Shown here: piece after piece, positions 18,917-28,028 of the stretch | How the letters are laid out: every line of letters begins with the position of its first letter | Numbering within the stretch: the first letter of the stretch is position 1 | Assembly: GCA_937124965.1 (NCBI GenBank) | Contig: CAKZLB010000043.1 | Location: 42,368 to 106,367, forward strand | Direction: 5' to 3' | DNA: 64,000 nucleotides | Source of the DNA: an uncultured Bacteroidota bacterium | GTDB taxonomy: Bacteria > Bacteroidota > Bacteroidia > NS11-12g > UBA9320 | Notes under the pieces: generated by a model | The model's input: only the letters and a program-made list of their open reading frames with translations | Database searches by the model: none | Told to the model about the DNA's origin: nothing | Made by a program: the position numbers and the translations under genes

Positions 18917-19405
18917 TTATCTGAGTTTCTTAGGATATTCTAAAAAGTTTAACTCTCCATCTACACTTTCGATGTCGCTCCAATATGCGATATCAAACGT
19001 TAGCTGGGCAAACCCACATGTTGGCAAATTATCGAGTCTAACTTGACTCAAACGATTGATCAGTTCGGTAAGTCCGGGATTGTGACCCACAATCATTATA
19101 TGCTTTTTATACTTATCAATTTCTTTTAAAAAATTAATTATGTCCATTGCGTCAAATGAATAAAGCAAATCGCTTTCTTGGCGTTGTGCATCAATCTTCA
19201 TCACGTCCAATAGTCCGTTTGCAGTGTCTGTCGCTCGTTTTGCTGTACTATAAAAACAAATCTCTGGAGTACAATTTAACTCTTTTAGTCTTGCTGCAAC
19301 TTTGGGTACATCTGACTTCCCACGTTCATTTAGTGGTCTATCGTGATCTGGTAAGTCAAACGTCCAATCTGATTTTGCATGTCGGACAATCGTAAGCGTT
19401 TTCAT
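18917..19405 (-). CDS. SixA-like histidine phosphatase
   Basis: 162 residues with the branch-1 histidine phosphatase signature: R8-H9 in LTIVRHAKSDW (H9 is the phosphate acceptor), a second active-site arginine near R57 (TAKRATDT) and H108 in IVGHNPGL. The short single-domain length is that of SixA, which dephosphorylates phosphohistidine on HPt or PTS proteins. In Bacteroidota the true substrate is generally unknown. It follows the ruvB operon on the same strand after an 89-nt gap, so it may be independently transcribed. Confidence 0.9.
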   Translation of the reverse strand: MKTLTIVRHAKSDWTFDLPDHDRPLNERGKSDVPKVAARLKELNCTPEICFYSTAKRATDTANGLLDVMKIDAQRQESDLLYSFDAMDIINFLKEIDKYKKHIMIVGHNPGLTELINRLSQVRLDNLPTCGFAQLTFDIAYWSDIESVDGELNFLEYPKKLR

Positions 19406-19494
19406 GTAATACGAAGTTAATTATAAAATGATTGTAAATTTAATCCAAGTTCGTCGTGCATATCGCTACAACTAATCCGTAAATCTGCTAAAAT

Positions 19495-20304
19495 CTAATG
19501 AATTTGTACATGAATATGATCATCGTGTCTCACTGCATGACAGCCATGAAAGCGTATTTTGTCTGAGTTCAATTTTAGTCTACTTTTCAAATTTGGCTCG
19601 ATAAATATTTTGGATACTTCCGAGGAAATCAGCAACTGCATTAATCGTTTTGTCTCTGATTCATCAAACGACAACCATGAATTAGTGGGAATACCAATAT
19701 ATTTAGTAACATCATAAAACCACGATCTTTCCTTACAAATGGTTGTCTGATTTACCTCGCCGCTAGTTGGTTCCACATAAACTCCATACCCAAAAAGTGA
19801 CATTGTTTTATTCCTAGAAACAAGATCATTCTTTTTATAATATCGAAACGCCAGATCTAGTTTCTTTCCATCGTTATGACTTAAATGAGGTATCAATGGG
19901 AAACCATCAATAAACGGGAAGTTCGCATCTAAATAATTTAATTTCAATCCTTTATTCTTCGATTGATTGTTATAATTAACAGCAACATCATTGATCAAAT
20001 CACACAAATCAGTTGTAACATAATGACGATTAGCCGCAACCGTAAACCAGTTTTGTGGCTGAATAACCTTAGAAGATAAAACGGGCAGTGGTTTCCGATT
20101 ATTGAGCAACGCTAAGGGTGGAATTAAAAATATACTAACCAACGCATAAACTGTAATAAAACTTGCTTGTCGCTTGAACCATTTATATTTTTTAAATCTA
20201 ATGAACTTGATAGCCGTATATCGGTTTACCACATATAACAGTCCCCCGAATTGGGTTATTATCGTCAATATAAGAAAAACGAAAAGGACTTTAATCGTTT
20301 TCAT
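19495..20304 (-). CDS. Membrane-anchored LAS-type metallopeptidase-like protein
   Basis: 269 residues from ATG at 20304; an upstream in-frame TTG at 20337 lies deep inside the previous gene and is unlikely. Two N-terminal hydrophobic segments (about 5-27 and 48-66) precede a periplasmic domain. That domain has H143-N-D-G-K-K-L-D150, matching the HxxxxxxD zinc motif of MepA/VanX/D-Ala-D-Ala peptidases. A C-terminal HDDHIHVQ (H263, H265) supplies the other conserved His-x-His. This arrangement suggests a murein peptidase. It overlaps the CAP gene by 14 nt and is last in the ruvB operon. Motif agreement is good but overall similarity is low. Confidence 0.7.
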   Translation of the reverse strand: MKTIKVLFVFLILTIITQFGGLLYVVNRYTAIKFIRFKKYKWFKRQASFITVYALVSIFLIPPLALLNNRKPLPVLSSKVIQPQNWFTVAANRHYVTTDLCDLINDVAVNYNNQSKNKGLKLNYLDANFPFIDGFPLIPHLSHNDGKKLDLAFRYYKKNDLVSRNKTMSLFGYGVYVEPTSGEVNQTTICKERSWFYDVTKYIGIPTNSWLSFDESETKRLMQLLISSEVSKIFIEPNLKSRLKLNSDKIRFHGCHAVRHDDHIHVQIH

Positions 20305-20863
20305 TCTTATACGGAAAAGCAAAAACCTGAACAGCAAACAAACTTCGATGTCTCTCGCTATATTTCACTTTTATTCCAGTGAATACATAATCAGAATAAA
20401 CAATATTCTCTTTATGGTGAGGACTATTCATCCAAGCATACGTCATGTAATCAGCTGCTTGCTCATACGTCGAAATCGAAACCGTGTCAATCTGCCCATT
20501 CTCCCCTTTGTAAAGTGCTGGGTCTCGAACACGTATGTACGCCGTATTTTCCCCTACTCCTTGCATTTTGCCACCGTAAAACTCTACTCTTTGTCGTGCC
20601 TTAGCTTTGTTTGCCGAAGGTTGTTTATGAGATAACGTTCCTAATTTGGAAATATAGTTAACATGATCTTGTGCCGCTTTTTCAAGTGAATGATTTCTTT
20701 TTAATTCTGGAATGCCATTTTTTACACGTATTTCATTCATTCGTTGAAGAATAAGTGAAGCAACTTTTTCATTATCAATGGTATCGCCAAACTCTTCATT
20801 TGCATGATGCTTCACAGAGCACAAAACGAACAATAGAAATATGGAAATAACTGGTTTTGTCAT
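20291..20863 (-). CDS. CAP (SCP/PR1-like) domain exported protein
   Basis: 190 residues. A signal peptide (about 1-20) is followed by a YkwD-type CAP domain: LQRMNEIRVKNGIPELKRN, the HVNYISKLGTLSHKQP segment, GVGENTAYI, and YAWMNSPHHKENIVYSDYVFTGI with the paired histidines of the CAP cavity. Bacterial CAP proteins are secreted and mostly of unknown function. It starts 3 nt after the DUF389 gene and overlaps the LAS-like peptidase gene by 14 nt, so the two exported proteins are probably made together. Confidence 0.9.
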   Translation of the reverse strand: MTKPVISIFLLFVLCSVKHHANEEFGDTIDNEKVASLILQRMNEIRVKNGIPELKRNHSLEKAAQDHVNYISKLGTLSHKQPSANKAKARQRVEFYGGKMQGVGENTAYIRVRDPALYKGENGQIDTVSISTYEQAADYMTYAWMNSPHHKENIVYSDYVFTGIKVKYSERHRSLFAVQVFAFPYKNEND

Positions 20864-20866
20864 GTA

Positions 20867-22282
20867 TTACTGAATTTCAACAATTCTTATAGAGTCTTGT
20901 TTTTCAAATTTTAGGTTAAGCCATGAATTCATTTTTTCTCGCTGATCTTGTTTATTAGTGCCTCGCAGTTTTTTATCCCAATCCACAAGAACTACCAACG
21001 ATATTGAATGTAAACTGTCATCTAATGGTTTTACAGCATAATCAAAAGAATTCAAATCTGGAAATAAAACGTTTGCTTCAACGGCAATATTATCAAGTGC
21101 CTCACAACTTTGGGTAACGTGTTTTATTTTAGATTCTAGTTGCGTATTAATCTCATGTTTTCGAAAAATTTCTAATCGCATATTATCTGTCAGCACCTGT
21201 TTCTCACCAATTATTTCATCTTTTTGTTGAGTGATGCTTTTAAACGCATCAAACGTACCCATGTTATGAATTTCTAATTGTGTATTTTGTAACCGATAGT
21301 TATTCATTAAAAGTGTTAATGAATCCTTTTCTGATGGTGAATACTCATCTCCGTAAACAAATAGTTTTATTTTATTAATTGAGTCTCCATAATTTAAGAC
21401 TGGATTAATTACAACATGGTTATCTGTATTTATTCGCTCATTAATAAAACTCCTTGCCTCAGTCTTAAAAATTGACTCTTTCATTGCTGAGATATAGATA
21501 AACACACTTGGCACAGCAACGAGAATCACAAAAATGGTAATTCCTGTTTTAGTTCGAAAAAGAACTTTAGGATTGACATAACTAGCAATCGGAAAACGCA
21601 AGTATCTCACCACCAAAAGGGCTGAAAGACTTATAAATACAGAGTTAATAAAAAATAAGTAGGATGCCCCTAAAAAGTAATCCATGTCTCCAGTTGCCAA
21701 ACCATAACCCGCAGTACATAAAGGAGGCATTAATGCTGTGGCAATTGCAACTCCAGGAATAACATTGGTCTTTGACCCTCTTGTTCCAGCTAAAATTCCT
21801 GCAAATCCACCAAATAGTGCAACGAACAAGTCCATAACACTAGGACTAATTCTGCCATCTAATTCAGAATGATCAAAGGAAATTGGAGCAAATGAAAAAA
21901 ATACAAATGAAGCTAACAAACTAATTATAACAGCTACCAGCAAATTTTTTAGAGCAAGAAAAAGTAGGTCTCTATCAAAAGTTCCAACTGCAAACCCAAT
22001 GCCTGTGATTGGTCCCATTAATGGGCTAATTAACATTGCACCAATAATTACAGCGGTAGAATTCAGGTTTAAACCGATGCTACATATAAAGATTGATAAG
22101 ATAAGTATCCAAATATTGAAACCTTTAAATACGATATCTTTTTTGATTGTGGCAGCCGCGCCTTCTTTATCAACTTCACCATGAACATTAAAAATTTCGC
22201 GAACAAAACTTCTAAGACTCTGAAACAATCCTGAGGCTGAAGACTTTATTTCTTCCGTATGATTATTGGTGCTTTCGGGCAT
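20867..22282 (-). CDS. DUF389 (TIGR00341) integral membrane protein
   Basis: 471 residues. The N-terminal half has about six hydrophobic helices with the family signature NSTAVIIGAMLISPLMGPITGIGFAVGT-like segments and GVAIATALMPPLC. The C-terminal half (about 270-471) is a soluble, Glu/Lys-rich region. DUF389 proteins are conserved but uncharacterised. It shares one base with the queG stop (TAATG) and is followed 3 nt later by the CAP gene, so it sits in the middle of the ruvB operon. Confidence 0.9.
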   Translation of the reverse strand: MPESTNNHTEEIKSSASGLFQSLRSFVREIFNVHGEVDKEGAAATIKKDIVFKGFNIWILILSIFICSIGLNLNSTAVIIGAMLISPLMGPITGIGFAVGTFDRDLLFLALKNLLVAVIISLLASFVFFSFAPISFDHSELDGRISPSVMDLFVALFGGFAGILAGTRGSKTNVIPGVAIATALMPPLCTAGYGLATGDMDYFLGASYLFFINSVFISLSALLVVRYLRFPIASYVNPKVLFRTKTGITIFVILVAVPSVFIYISAMKESIFKTEARSFINERINTDNHVVINPVLNYGDSINKIKLFVYGDEYSPSEKDSLTLLMNNYRLQNTQLEIHNMGTFDAFKSITQQKDEIIGEKQVLTDNMRLEIFRKHEINTQLESKIKHVTQSCEALDNIAVEANVLFPDLNSFDYAVKPLDDSLHSISLVVLVDWDKKLRGTNKQDQREKMNSWLNLKFEKQDSIRIVEIQ

Positions 22283-23211
22283 TAACTATCTGATTTTGCG
22301 AAGTGCAAATTGCGTAAAAATCCTGAAAACTTTGTTCTTTTGATTGCAGACTTTTTGAAAACTTTTTTGAATACTTCTTCCGTAATTTCATTCCAATCTT
22401 CATAGGAATTATTCAAAATTGACTCATTTGGTTTAAATCTTTGCTCCGCATGTGGTTTCGAAAAACGGTTCCATGGGCAAACGTCTTGACAAATGTCACA
22501 GCCGAACACCCAGTCCTCCATGTTATTTTTAAATTCTGTTGGAATAGCATCACGTAACTCGATGGTGAGATATGAGATGCACTTGTTCGAATCTATCACT
22601 TGATTTCCAACGATGGCATCTGTTGGGCAGGCATCGATACATGCAGTACAGGTGCCACAATGGTCAGTTGTTGGTTGATCATAATCGAACGGTAAATCTG
22701 TTATTATTTCGGCTAAAAAGTAAAATGACCCTTGTTCTTTTGTAAGCAGCAACGAATGTTTGCCAACCCATCCTAGTCCAGATTTTTTTGCCCAAGCACG
22801 TTCCATAACTGGCGCACTATCTACAAATACTCGAGCATTAAACTCTCCAACTTCTTGTTTGAACTCCTCTAACAAAAGTCTCATTTTGTCTTTTAGGACG
22901 TAATGATAATCTTCTCCGTATGCATATTTAGCAATTTTAGGGGCTATAGAGTCTTGTTTTTCAGCAGGAAAATAATTGTGAGTAAGTGAAATGACAGACC
23001 TAGAGCCTTCAACTAATTTGGTGGGATCTAACCTTTTATCAAAATGGCCTTCCATCCACTTCATCGTTCCGTGGTATCCTTTTTTAAGCCATGATTCAAG
23101 TTTAAAGGCCTCATCACTTAAGAATTCACTTTTGCTAATTCCACATGAAGAAAAGCCATGTTTGTGGGCTAAGGTTTTAAGCAAGTGTGTTCTTTCCGAT
23201 TGTTCGTTCAA
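22282..23211 (-). CDS. queG: Epoxyqueuosine reductase
   Basis: 309 residues. It reduces epoxyqueuosine to queuosine in tRNA using cobalamin and two 4Fe-4S clusters. The cluster ligands are visible as [16 protein letters not shown] and [17 protein letters not shown] motifs (about 182-245); the N-terminal part forms the cobalamin domain. No ATG is available: the start must be TTG at 23211, whose TTGA overlaps the TGA stop of ruvB (23208-23210). This points to re-initiation after ruvB translation. The protein is slightly shorter than E. coli QueG, as it lacks the C-terminal HEAT extension. Confidence 0.93.
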   Translation of the reverse strand: MNEQSERTHLLKTLAHKHGFSSCGISKSEFLSDEAFKLESWLKKGYHGTMKWMEGHFDKRLDPTKLVEGSRSVISLTHNYFPAEKQDSIAPKIAKYAYGEDYHYVLKDKMRLLLEEFKQEVGEFNARVFVDSAPVMERAWAKKSGLGWVGKHSLLLTKEQGSFYFLAEIITDLPFDYDQPTTDHCGTCTACIDACPTDAIVGNQVIDSNKCISYLTIELRDAIPTEFKNNMEDWVFGCDICQDVCPWNRFSKPHAEQRFKPNESILNNSYEDWNEITEEVFKKVFKKSAIKRTKFSGFLRNLHFAKSDS

Positions 23212-24233
23212 AACAACGAATTGATTTTTTGAGGTGGAATTTTTCCAAGATGCTCATAAGCCAAAGTCGTTGCCTCTCTTCCTCTAGAAGTTCTTTGGAT
23301 GTATCCTTCTTTAATTAAAAACGGTTCATACACTTCTTCAATTGTACCAGCTTCCTCTCCCACTGCCGTAGCAATTGTACTGATACCTACTGGTCCTCCT
23401 TTAAACTTTTCAATAATGGTACTAAGAATTCGGTTGTCCATTTCATCTAAGCCTGTTGCATCAACGTTTAAGGCATCGAGGGCATATTTCGCTATTTCGA
23501 TATCCACACGACCATTTCCTTTGATTTGGGCAAAATCTCGAGTTCTTCTCAATAATGAATTGGCAATTCTAGGTGTGCCTCGGCTCCTACGCGCAATTTC
23601 ATAAGCTGCATGATCTTCAATTGACGTATTTAAAATTTCTGCAGACCGTTTCAATATTTTAGCTAATAATTCAGAATCGTAATACTCTAAACGACACGTT
23701 ATTCCAAATCGAGCGCGCAATGGAGAAGTAAGCAAACCACTTCTGGTGGTAGCACCAACAAGAGTAAATGGATTAATTGAAATTTGTACACTTCTAGCAT
23801 TTGGTCCAGAATCAAGCATGATATCAATTCTGTAGTCTTCCATAGCTGAATAAAGATATTCTTCAATTACAGGACTTAATCTATGTATTTCATCAATAAA
23901 TAAAACATCACCTTCTTCCAAGTTTGTAAGCAGACCAGCTAAGTCTCCAGGTTTCTCCAATACAGGTCCTGAAGTAACTTTTATTCCACTTTTTAACTCA
24001 TTGGCAATTATGTTACTCAATGTTGTTTTACCTAATCCCGGAGGGCCATGCAATAAAACATGGTCTAGCGCCTCTCCCCTTTGTACTGCTGCTTGAACAA
24101 AGATTTTTAGATTGGTCATAATTTTATCTTGACCACTAAAATCATCAAAACTGGCAGGACGTAATACTTTTTCAATATCCTTGTCGGTATTCGACATTCT
24201 TTCTGAAGAAGGATCTAAATTCTCATTGTGCAC
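23208..24233 (-). CDS. ruvB: Holliday junction branch-migration helicase RuvB
   Basis: 341 residues, the family length. Walker A G63-PPGLGKT, Walker B LFIDEIHR, sensor 1 GATTRSG and the C-terminal winged helix (RTSRGREAT) are all present. RuvB rings pump DNA through RuvA-bound junctions. The start is GTG at 24233: the NENLDP that follows matches the N-terminus typical of Bacteroidota RuvB. An ATG at 24197 would shorten the protein by 12 residues. It is the first gene of the ruvB-queG-DUF389-CAP-LAS operon. ruvA and ruvC are not in the window. Confidence 0.96.
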   Translation of the reverse strand: MHNENLDPSSERMSNTDKDIEKVLRPASFDDFSGQDKIMTNLKIFVQAAVQRGEALDHVLLHGPPGLGKTTLSNIIANELKSGIKVTSGPVLEKPGDLAGLLTNLEEGDVLFIDEIHRLSPVIEEYLYSAMEDYRIDIMLDSGPNARSVQISINPFTLVGATTRSGLLTSPLRARFGITCRLEYYDSELLAKILKRSAEILNTSIEDHAAYEIARRSRGTPRIANSLLRRTRDFAQIKGNGRVDIEIAKYALDALNVDATGLDEMDNRILSTIIEKFKGGPVGISTIATAVGEEAGTIEEVYEPFLIKEGYIQRTSRGREATTLAYEHLGKIPPQKINSLF

Positions 24234-24237
24234 GATT

Positions 24238-24266
24238 CAAAAATAACACACCCAAACGTGTTTCAA
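24238..24266 (-). promoter_or_regulatory. ruvB operon promoter
   Basis: On the minus strand: TTG at 24266-24264 (preceded by A), 18 nt, then TATTTTTG at 24245-24238, a perfect -7 box at normal spacing. The box ends only 4 nt before the GTG start at 24233, predicting a leaderless or nearly leaderless mRNA. Confidence 0.55.
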
Positions 24267-24389
24267 TTTGTTTCACAGAAAACTTTTAAACGTCGTATTC
24301 AAAACATGTTGCATTAAGCCTAAACATTTGTTCAAAATCAATACAACCATTTTACATAGATGTTTGTCTAAAGTATAGCGTTACACTAC

Positions 24390-24415
24390 AACGTTAATTA
24401 CATTCGAACGTTAAT
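24390..24415. promoter_or_regulatory. Direct repeats upstream of the DUF1573 gene
   Basis: AACGTTAAT occurs twice (24390-24398 and 24407-24415), 17 nt apart start to start, directly before a TAATTTTA box (24415-24422) that runs to the ATG at 24424. The core AACGTT is a palindrome. It is a candidate regulator site, from sequence pattern alone. Confidence 0.3.
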
Positions 24416-24423
24416 AATTTTAC

Positions 24424-25518
24424 ATGAAGCATCTTTTAGTAGTTTTAATCTGTATTACCACATTGGGTAAGGTTTCCTATGGACAAATCAGTGATAAAGA
24501 AATTGTATTTGAATCTGAAGATTATGATTTTGGTACCGTAAATTTTGGAAAACAAAAAATAAACGCAACGTTCATTTTTACAAACAACAGTTCTATAGAT
24601 TTCAAAATCCGTGAGGTTAAAGCAAGTTGTGGATGTACAGTGCCTTCATGGCCAGAAAACCCTATTAAGCCAGGACAAAAAGGTGTAATAACTGCAACGT
24701 TCGATCCTTCAAACCTTGCTGGAGAAGTTGACAAGAGTATTGAAATATTTGCCAACTACTCTGGAATGATGTCAAAAATTATTCGAATAAAAGGAATCAT
24801 AAAAGAGCCAGTATCTCAAGACATGAGTAAGATTTACCCTGGTCAATTTGGGTATATTCGACAATCAAAAAATACAATAGCTCTGGGAGACATACTGACT
24901 AGCAAAACATATTCTAAAACGGTAATTTTCATGAACGATTACAATTTACCATTAAGTTTTACGGGTGTTTTAAGGAAACCAGACTATGTTACCTATGAAT
25001 TATCTAAAACCGTTATTCCTCCTGGAGATACTGCATCAGTTAAGATCATTGTTCATGGAGATCTGGTAAATAATTATGGGCTAATTAACGATGACATTGT
25101 CTTTAAAACAACTGACAAATCTTATGCTTTAAAAGCAGTCAAATTGGCATTTTTTATGCGTGAAGATTTCTCAGTCTTAAGCAAAAAAGAACGAAAAAAT
25201 GCACCCAGCTTAATGGTTAGTAAAACTGAATTTGACTTCGGTGAAATGAAAGAAGGTGCAGTTTCGACCCAGGAGTTTACTATGAAAAATTCAGGTAAAA
25301 CTCCACTCAAAATATATAGAGTAATTACGCATTGTGGCTGTACGACTATCGATTTAGAAGAAACTGAAATAGCGCCTGGAGAATCCAAAACAGTGAAAAT
25401 AAAGTTCGATTCTATCTTTGTTTCTGGTCAAGCACAGAAAGAGGTAACACTTTACACCAATGATCCTGAGAACCACGAAGTAGTACTTTATGTGACCGCA
25501 ACTGTCAAAGAGTATTAG
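24424..25518 (+). CDS. Exported protein with two DUF1573 domains
   Basis: 364 residues. A signal peptide (about 1-20, ending SYGQI) is followed by two ASPM/SPD-2/Hydin-like Ig-fold DUF1573 units. Unit 1 (about 30-125) begins DYDFGTVNFGKQK and contains VKASCGCTVPSWP; unit 2 (about 265-360) begins EFDFGEMKEGAVS and contains VITHCGCTTIDLE. The paired CGCT cysteines are conserved in the family. Function is unknown; these proteins are periplasmic or surface-exposed in Bacteroidota. It is followed 38 nt later by the htrA-like gene. Confidence 0.9.
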   Translation: MKHLLVVLICITTLGKVSYGQISDKEIVFESEDYDFGTVNFGKQKINATFIFTNNSSIDFKIREVKASCGCTVPSWPENPIKPGQKGVITATFDPSNLAGEVDKSIEIFANYSGMMSKIIRIKGIIKEPVSQDMSKIYPGQFGYIRQSKNTIALGDILTSKTYSKTVIFMNDYNLPLSFTGVLRKPDYVTYELSKTVIPPGDTASVKIIVHGDLVNNYGLINDDIVFKTTDKSYALKAVKLAFFMREDFSVLSKKERKNAPSLMVSKTEFDFGEMKEGAVSTQEFTMKNSGKTPLKIYRVITHCGCTTIDLEETEIAPGESKTVKIKFDSIFVSGQAQKEVTLYTNDPENHEVVLYVTATVKEY

Positions 25519-25556
25519 AATGGTCTTTGGTATGTTTATTGAAAAAAGTAAAAATT

Positions 25557-26993
25557 ATGAATAAGAAAATTATAGCAATCGTCGTTTTAGTGAGCATCTT
25601 CTCTTCAATCGTTGGTGCTTATGTCTTTTCAACATTTTTTCAATCAAGCCAAACCATAAGCGTCCAACCAACAAATGAAGATTTGGCTCAGACGGTAAAA
25701 TATTCTTCGACAACTGCCGCGACGAGTGGTGTTAGTTTTGTTGAAGCATCTAAAAAGACGACGCCAAGTGTTGTTTTTATAAAAACGGAATCTGAAGCTG
25801 TTAGACGAAGTTCATTTTGGTTTTTCGACATGGATCCGTTTGGAAGCATTGGTAAGGTTTCAAGTACCGGTTCTGGAGTGATTATTTCGGAAGATGGTTA
25901 TATCGTTACCAACCATCATGTTATTAAAAATGCAGAAAAAATTGAAGTAGTTTTAAACAATGGTAAAAAGAACTATAAAGCAGTTGTAGTAGGAACTGCA
26001 GCATCATCAGACTTAGCGTTACTGAAAATTGAAGCTACAGGACTGCAGGCAGTTGAAATTGCCAACAGCGACGAAATTGAAATTGGCGAATGGGTTCTTG
26101 CTGTTGGAAATCCTTTTAACCTTACAAGTACTGTTACCGCAGGGATTGTTAGTGCAAAAGGCAGAAACATTAATATAGTCCAAAATCAATTTCCGATCGA
26201 AAGTTTTATACAAACAGATGCAGCAATTAACCCAGGAAACAGTGGAGGAGCTTTAGTTAATTTAGATGGCCAATTAGTTGGAATCAATACCGCCATTGCC
26301 AGTAAAACTGGATCATATGTTGGTTACGGATTTGCTATTCCAAGCAATATTGTAGTTAAAATTATTAACGACTTGAAAGAGTATGGTCAAATTCAACGCG
26401 GTTTCGACGGTTTAGAAGTTATTGATATCAATGATGCTATTCTGAAAAAAGTAGATAATCAACAAACCGGAGTTTTTATTGCTCGGGTAAGTGAAACAAA
26501 TACATACACAAGCAAAACCTTTCAACCTGGTGATGTCATTATTGAAATCGATGGAACTACTATTGACCGCAAAGCAACTTACGATGAAATTTTGGCATAC
26601 CATAGACCTGGCGACAAGTTACAGTACACCTATATAAGAGATGGGAAAGAACGAAAATCAGAAATTTCCCTTGTCAATATGGATGGGACATTTGAACTTA
26701 AAAAACGTGAATCCTTCTTTTCTGAAGTGTTAAAAGCTGAATTTGAAACATTGAGCAAATATGAAATGGATCACTTTGGTATTAACACAGGAATTCGGGT
26801 CACAAATGTTGGCAACGGTCAACTGCGTAAAATGAACATTCCTGAAGGTTTTATATTTACCTCTATCAATAAGTTCCCTGCAGATGAACTAGAACCTTTT
26901 GTTAAAAAGCTTGAAAATATGAAAGGTCAAGTTCGAATTGAAGGTGTATCACCACAAGGCGGAAAACAATTTCTGTCCTTTTATGCATACTAG
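25557..26993 (+). CDS. htrA: Do/HtrA-family periplasmic serine protease
   Basis: 478 residues from ATG at 25557; an in-frame TTG 10 codons earlier is dismissed because the ATG gives a clean N-terminal membrane segment (about 4-26). The trypsin-like triad is H121 (TNHHVI), D152 (SSDLALL) and S229 (GNSGGAL). A PDZ domain follows (about 265-370) with a second degenerate PDZ (about 385-478). HtrA proteases degrade or refold misfolded envelope proteins. The 38-nt gap to the DUF1573 gene suggests co-transcription. Confidence 0.94.
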   Translation: MNKKIIAIVVLVSIFSSIVGAYVFSTFFQSSQTISVQPTNEDLAQTVKYSSTTAATSGVSFVEASKKTTPSVVFIKTESEAVRRSSFWFFDMDPFGSIGKVSSTGSGVIISEDGYIVTNHHVIKNAEKIEVVLNNGKKNYKAVVVGTAASSDLALLKIEATGLQAVEIANSDEIEIGEWVLAVGNPFNLTSTVTAGIVSAKGRNINIVQNQFPIESFIQTDAAINPGNSGGALVNLDGQLVGINTAIASKTGSYVGYGFAIPSNIVVKIINDLKEYGQIQRGFDGLEVIDINDAILKKVDNQQTGVFIARVSETNTYTSKTFQPGDVIIEIDGTTIDRKATYDEILAYHRPGDKLQYTYIRDGKERKSEISLVNMDGTFELKKRESFFSEVLKAEFETLSKYEMDHFGINTGIRVTNVGNGQLRKMNIPEGFIFTSINKFPADELEPFVKKLENMKGQVRIEGVSPQGGKQFLSFYAY

Positions 26994-27031
26994 TGTTAGT
27001 TACATATAACTAGTCATACGCTTAATAGCAG

Positions 27032-27039
27032 TAAATTTG
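27032..27039 (+). promoter_or_regulatory. -7 promoter box of the DinB/DUF1801 pair
   Basis: TAAATTTG, a perfect TAnnTTTG match, ending 22 nt before the ATG at 27062. The -33 region is not obvious. Confidence 0.45.
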
Positions 27040-27061
27040 TCACATAAACGAAAGTCGTGTG

Positions 27062-27628
27062 ATGAATGTGAGAACGTGTATATCAGAAATTCAGGATGTC
27101 GCAAACTACGTACACGCAAAATTTTATATTCTTCGAACCAAACAGATTAATAGTAAGTTGAGTGCAGAAACGTGGTCTATTGGTCAGAACATAGAACATC
27201 TTACACTATTCAATGAATCAATTGCTTATCAACTCTCAACAGCAGGAAGTAAAAACTATAAAATTCCGTGGTATGCTCGTTTTCGATGGTTAAGTAATTA
27301 CCATGGTAAAACAATACTTCAGTTAGTGCATCGCAACAGTGTCATAAAAAGTAAAAGTCCTTTGCAGTGGCTACCAACATTGAGCGATGTGGACATGAAT
27401 ATTTTTGACGAATACTTAATATCACTAAATAGCATTGTAGAAAAACTAAATTCACTTGCCAAAACCCCAGAGAAAACGATAAAAGTCAAATGGCCAGCTG
27501 ATGACACAACGTATATATACCTAGAGAATTTAACTCAAATTATCATTGAGCATCAGTGGAGGCACATTAAAAAATGTGATGAATTACTTTATTTTGTAAA
27601 GCATCATGACTTCAATAAAATTCAATAA
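27062..27628 (+). CDS. DinB-like four-helix bundle protein
   Basis: 188 residues from ATG at 27062 (an overlapping GTG at 27059 adds one codon). It has the DinB/YfiT-like pattern: TWSIGQNIEHLTLFNESI in helix 2 and IIIEHQWRHIKKCDELL in the last helix, supplying the three histidines that usually bind a metal (H in IEHL, H in IEHQ and H in WRHI). Superfamily members are thiol-dependent transferases or hydrolases; the substrate here is unknown. It overlaps the DUF1801 gene by 23 nt. Confidence 0.82.
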   Translation: MNVRTCISEIQDVANYVHAKFYILRTKQINSKLSAETWSIGQNIEHLTLFNESIAYQLSTAGSKNYKIPWYARFRWLSNYHGKTILQLVHRNSVIKSKSPLQWLPTLSDVDMNIFDEYLISLNSIVEKLNSLAKTPEKTIKVKWPADDTTYIYLENLTQIIIEHQWRHIKKCDELLYFVKHHDFNKIQ

Positions 27629-28028
27629 CATTGACGAATTATTCGAATGTTTACAGCCAAACGAAAAGGAAACGACACAATATTTAAGGCAAATTATTAT
27701 CGAATGTATTCCTACAGTTTCAGAAAAACTGTCGTATAATGTTCCCTATTTCTACGGTCAAGGTCCCGTGTGTTACCTTTGGCCTGGATCGGTATTCTGG
27801 GGTAAAAAACGTTCGTACGAAGGCGTTCGAATGGGGTTCGTACAAGGGAAAGAATTGATTCCAGAATTAAATTACTTTAGCTTGGAACACAGAAAAAATG
27901 TTCGCTGTAGAGATTTCGTAGGTATATCTGATGTCAATGTAGATTTGGTAAAACTGTATTTGTTTGACGCCTTCAACATTGATAACAAACGAACATTTAA
28001 TAAAACAGGAAAAAACCCATTAAAATAA
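27606..28028 (+). CDS. DUF1801 family protein
   Basis: 140 residues with the YdhG/frataxin-like fold pattern of DUF1801: LRQIIIECIPTVSEKLSYNVPYFYGQGPVCYLWP and YEGVRMGFVQGKEL. Some relatives are annotated as intracellular iron-chaperone-like, but function is not established. It overlaps the DinB-like gene by 23 nt at its 5' end, and its last 32 nt overlap the convergent membrane-protein gene, leaving no room for a terminator between them. Confidence 0.85.
   Translation: MTSIKFNNIDELFECLQPNEKETTQYLRQIIIECIPTVSEKLSYNVPYFYGQGPVCYLWPGSVFWGKKRSYEGVRMGFVQGKELIPELNYFSLEHRKNVRCRDFVGISDVNVDLVKLYLFDAFNIDNKRTFNKTGKNPLK

Noticed and set aside
20305..20337. TTG start for the LAS-like protein
   Set aside because: It would overlap the CAP gene by 47 nt, while the ATG at 20304 gives a normal overlap and a good membrane segment.
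26997..27012. Hairpin TAGTTA-CATA-TAACTA after htrA as a terminator
   Set aside because: The stem is AT-only, and no T tract follows.
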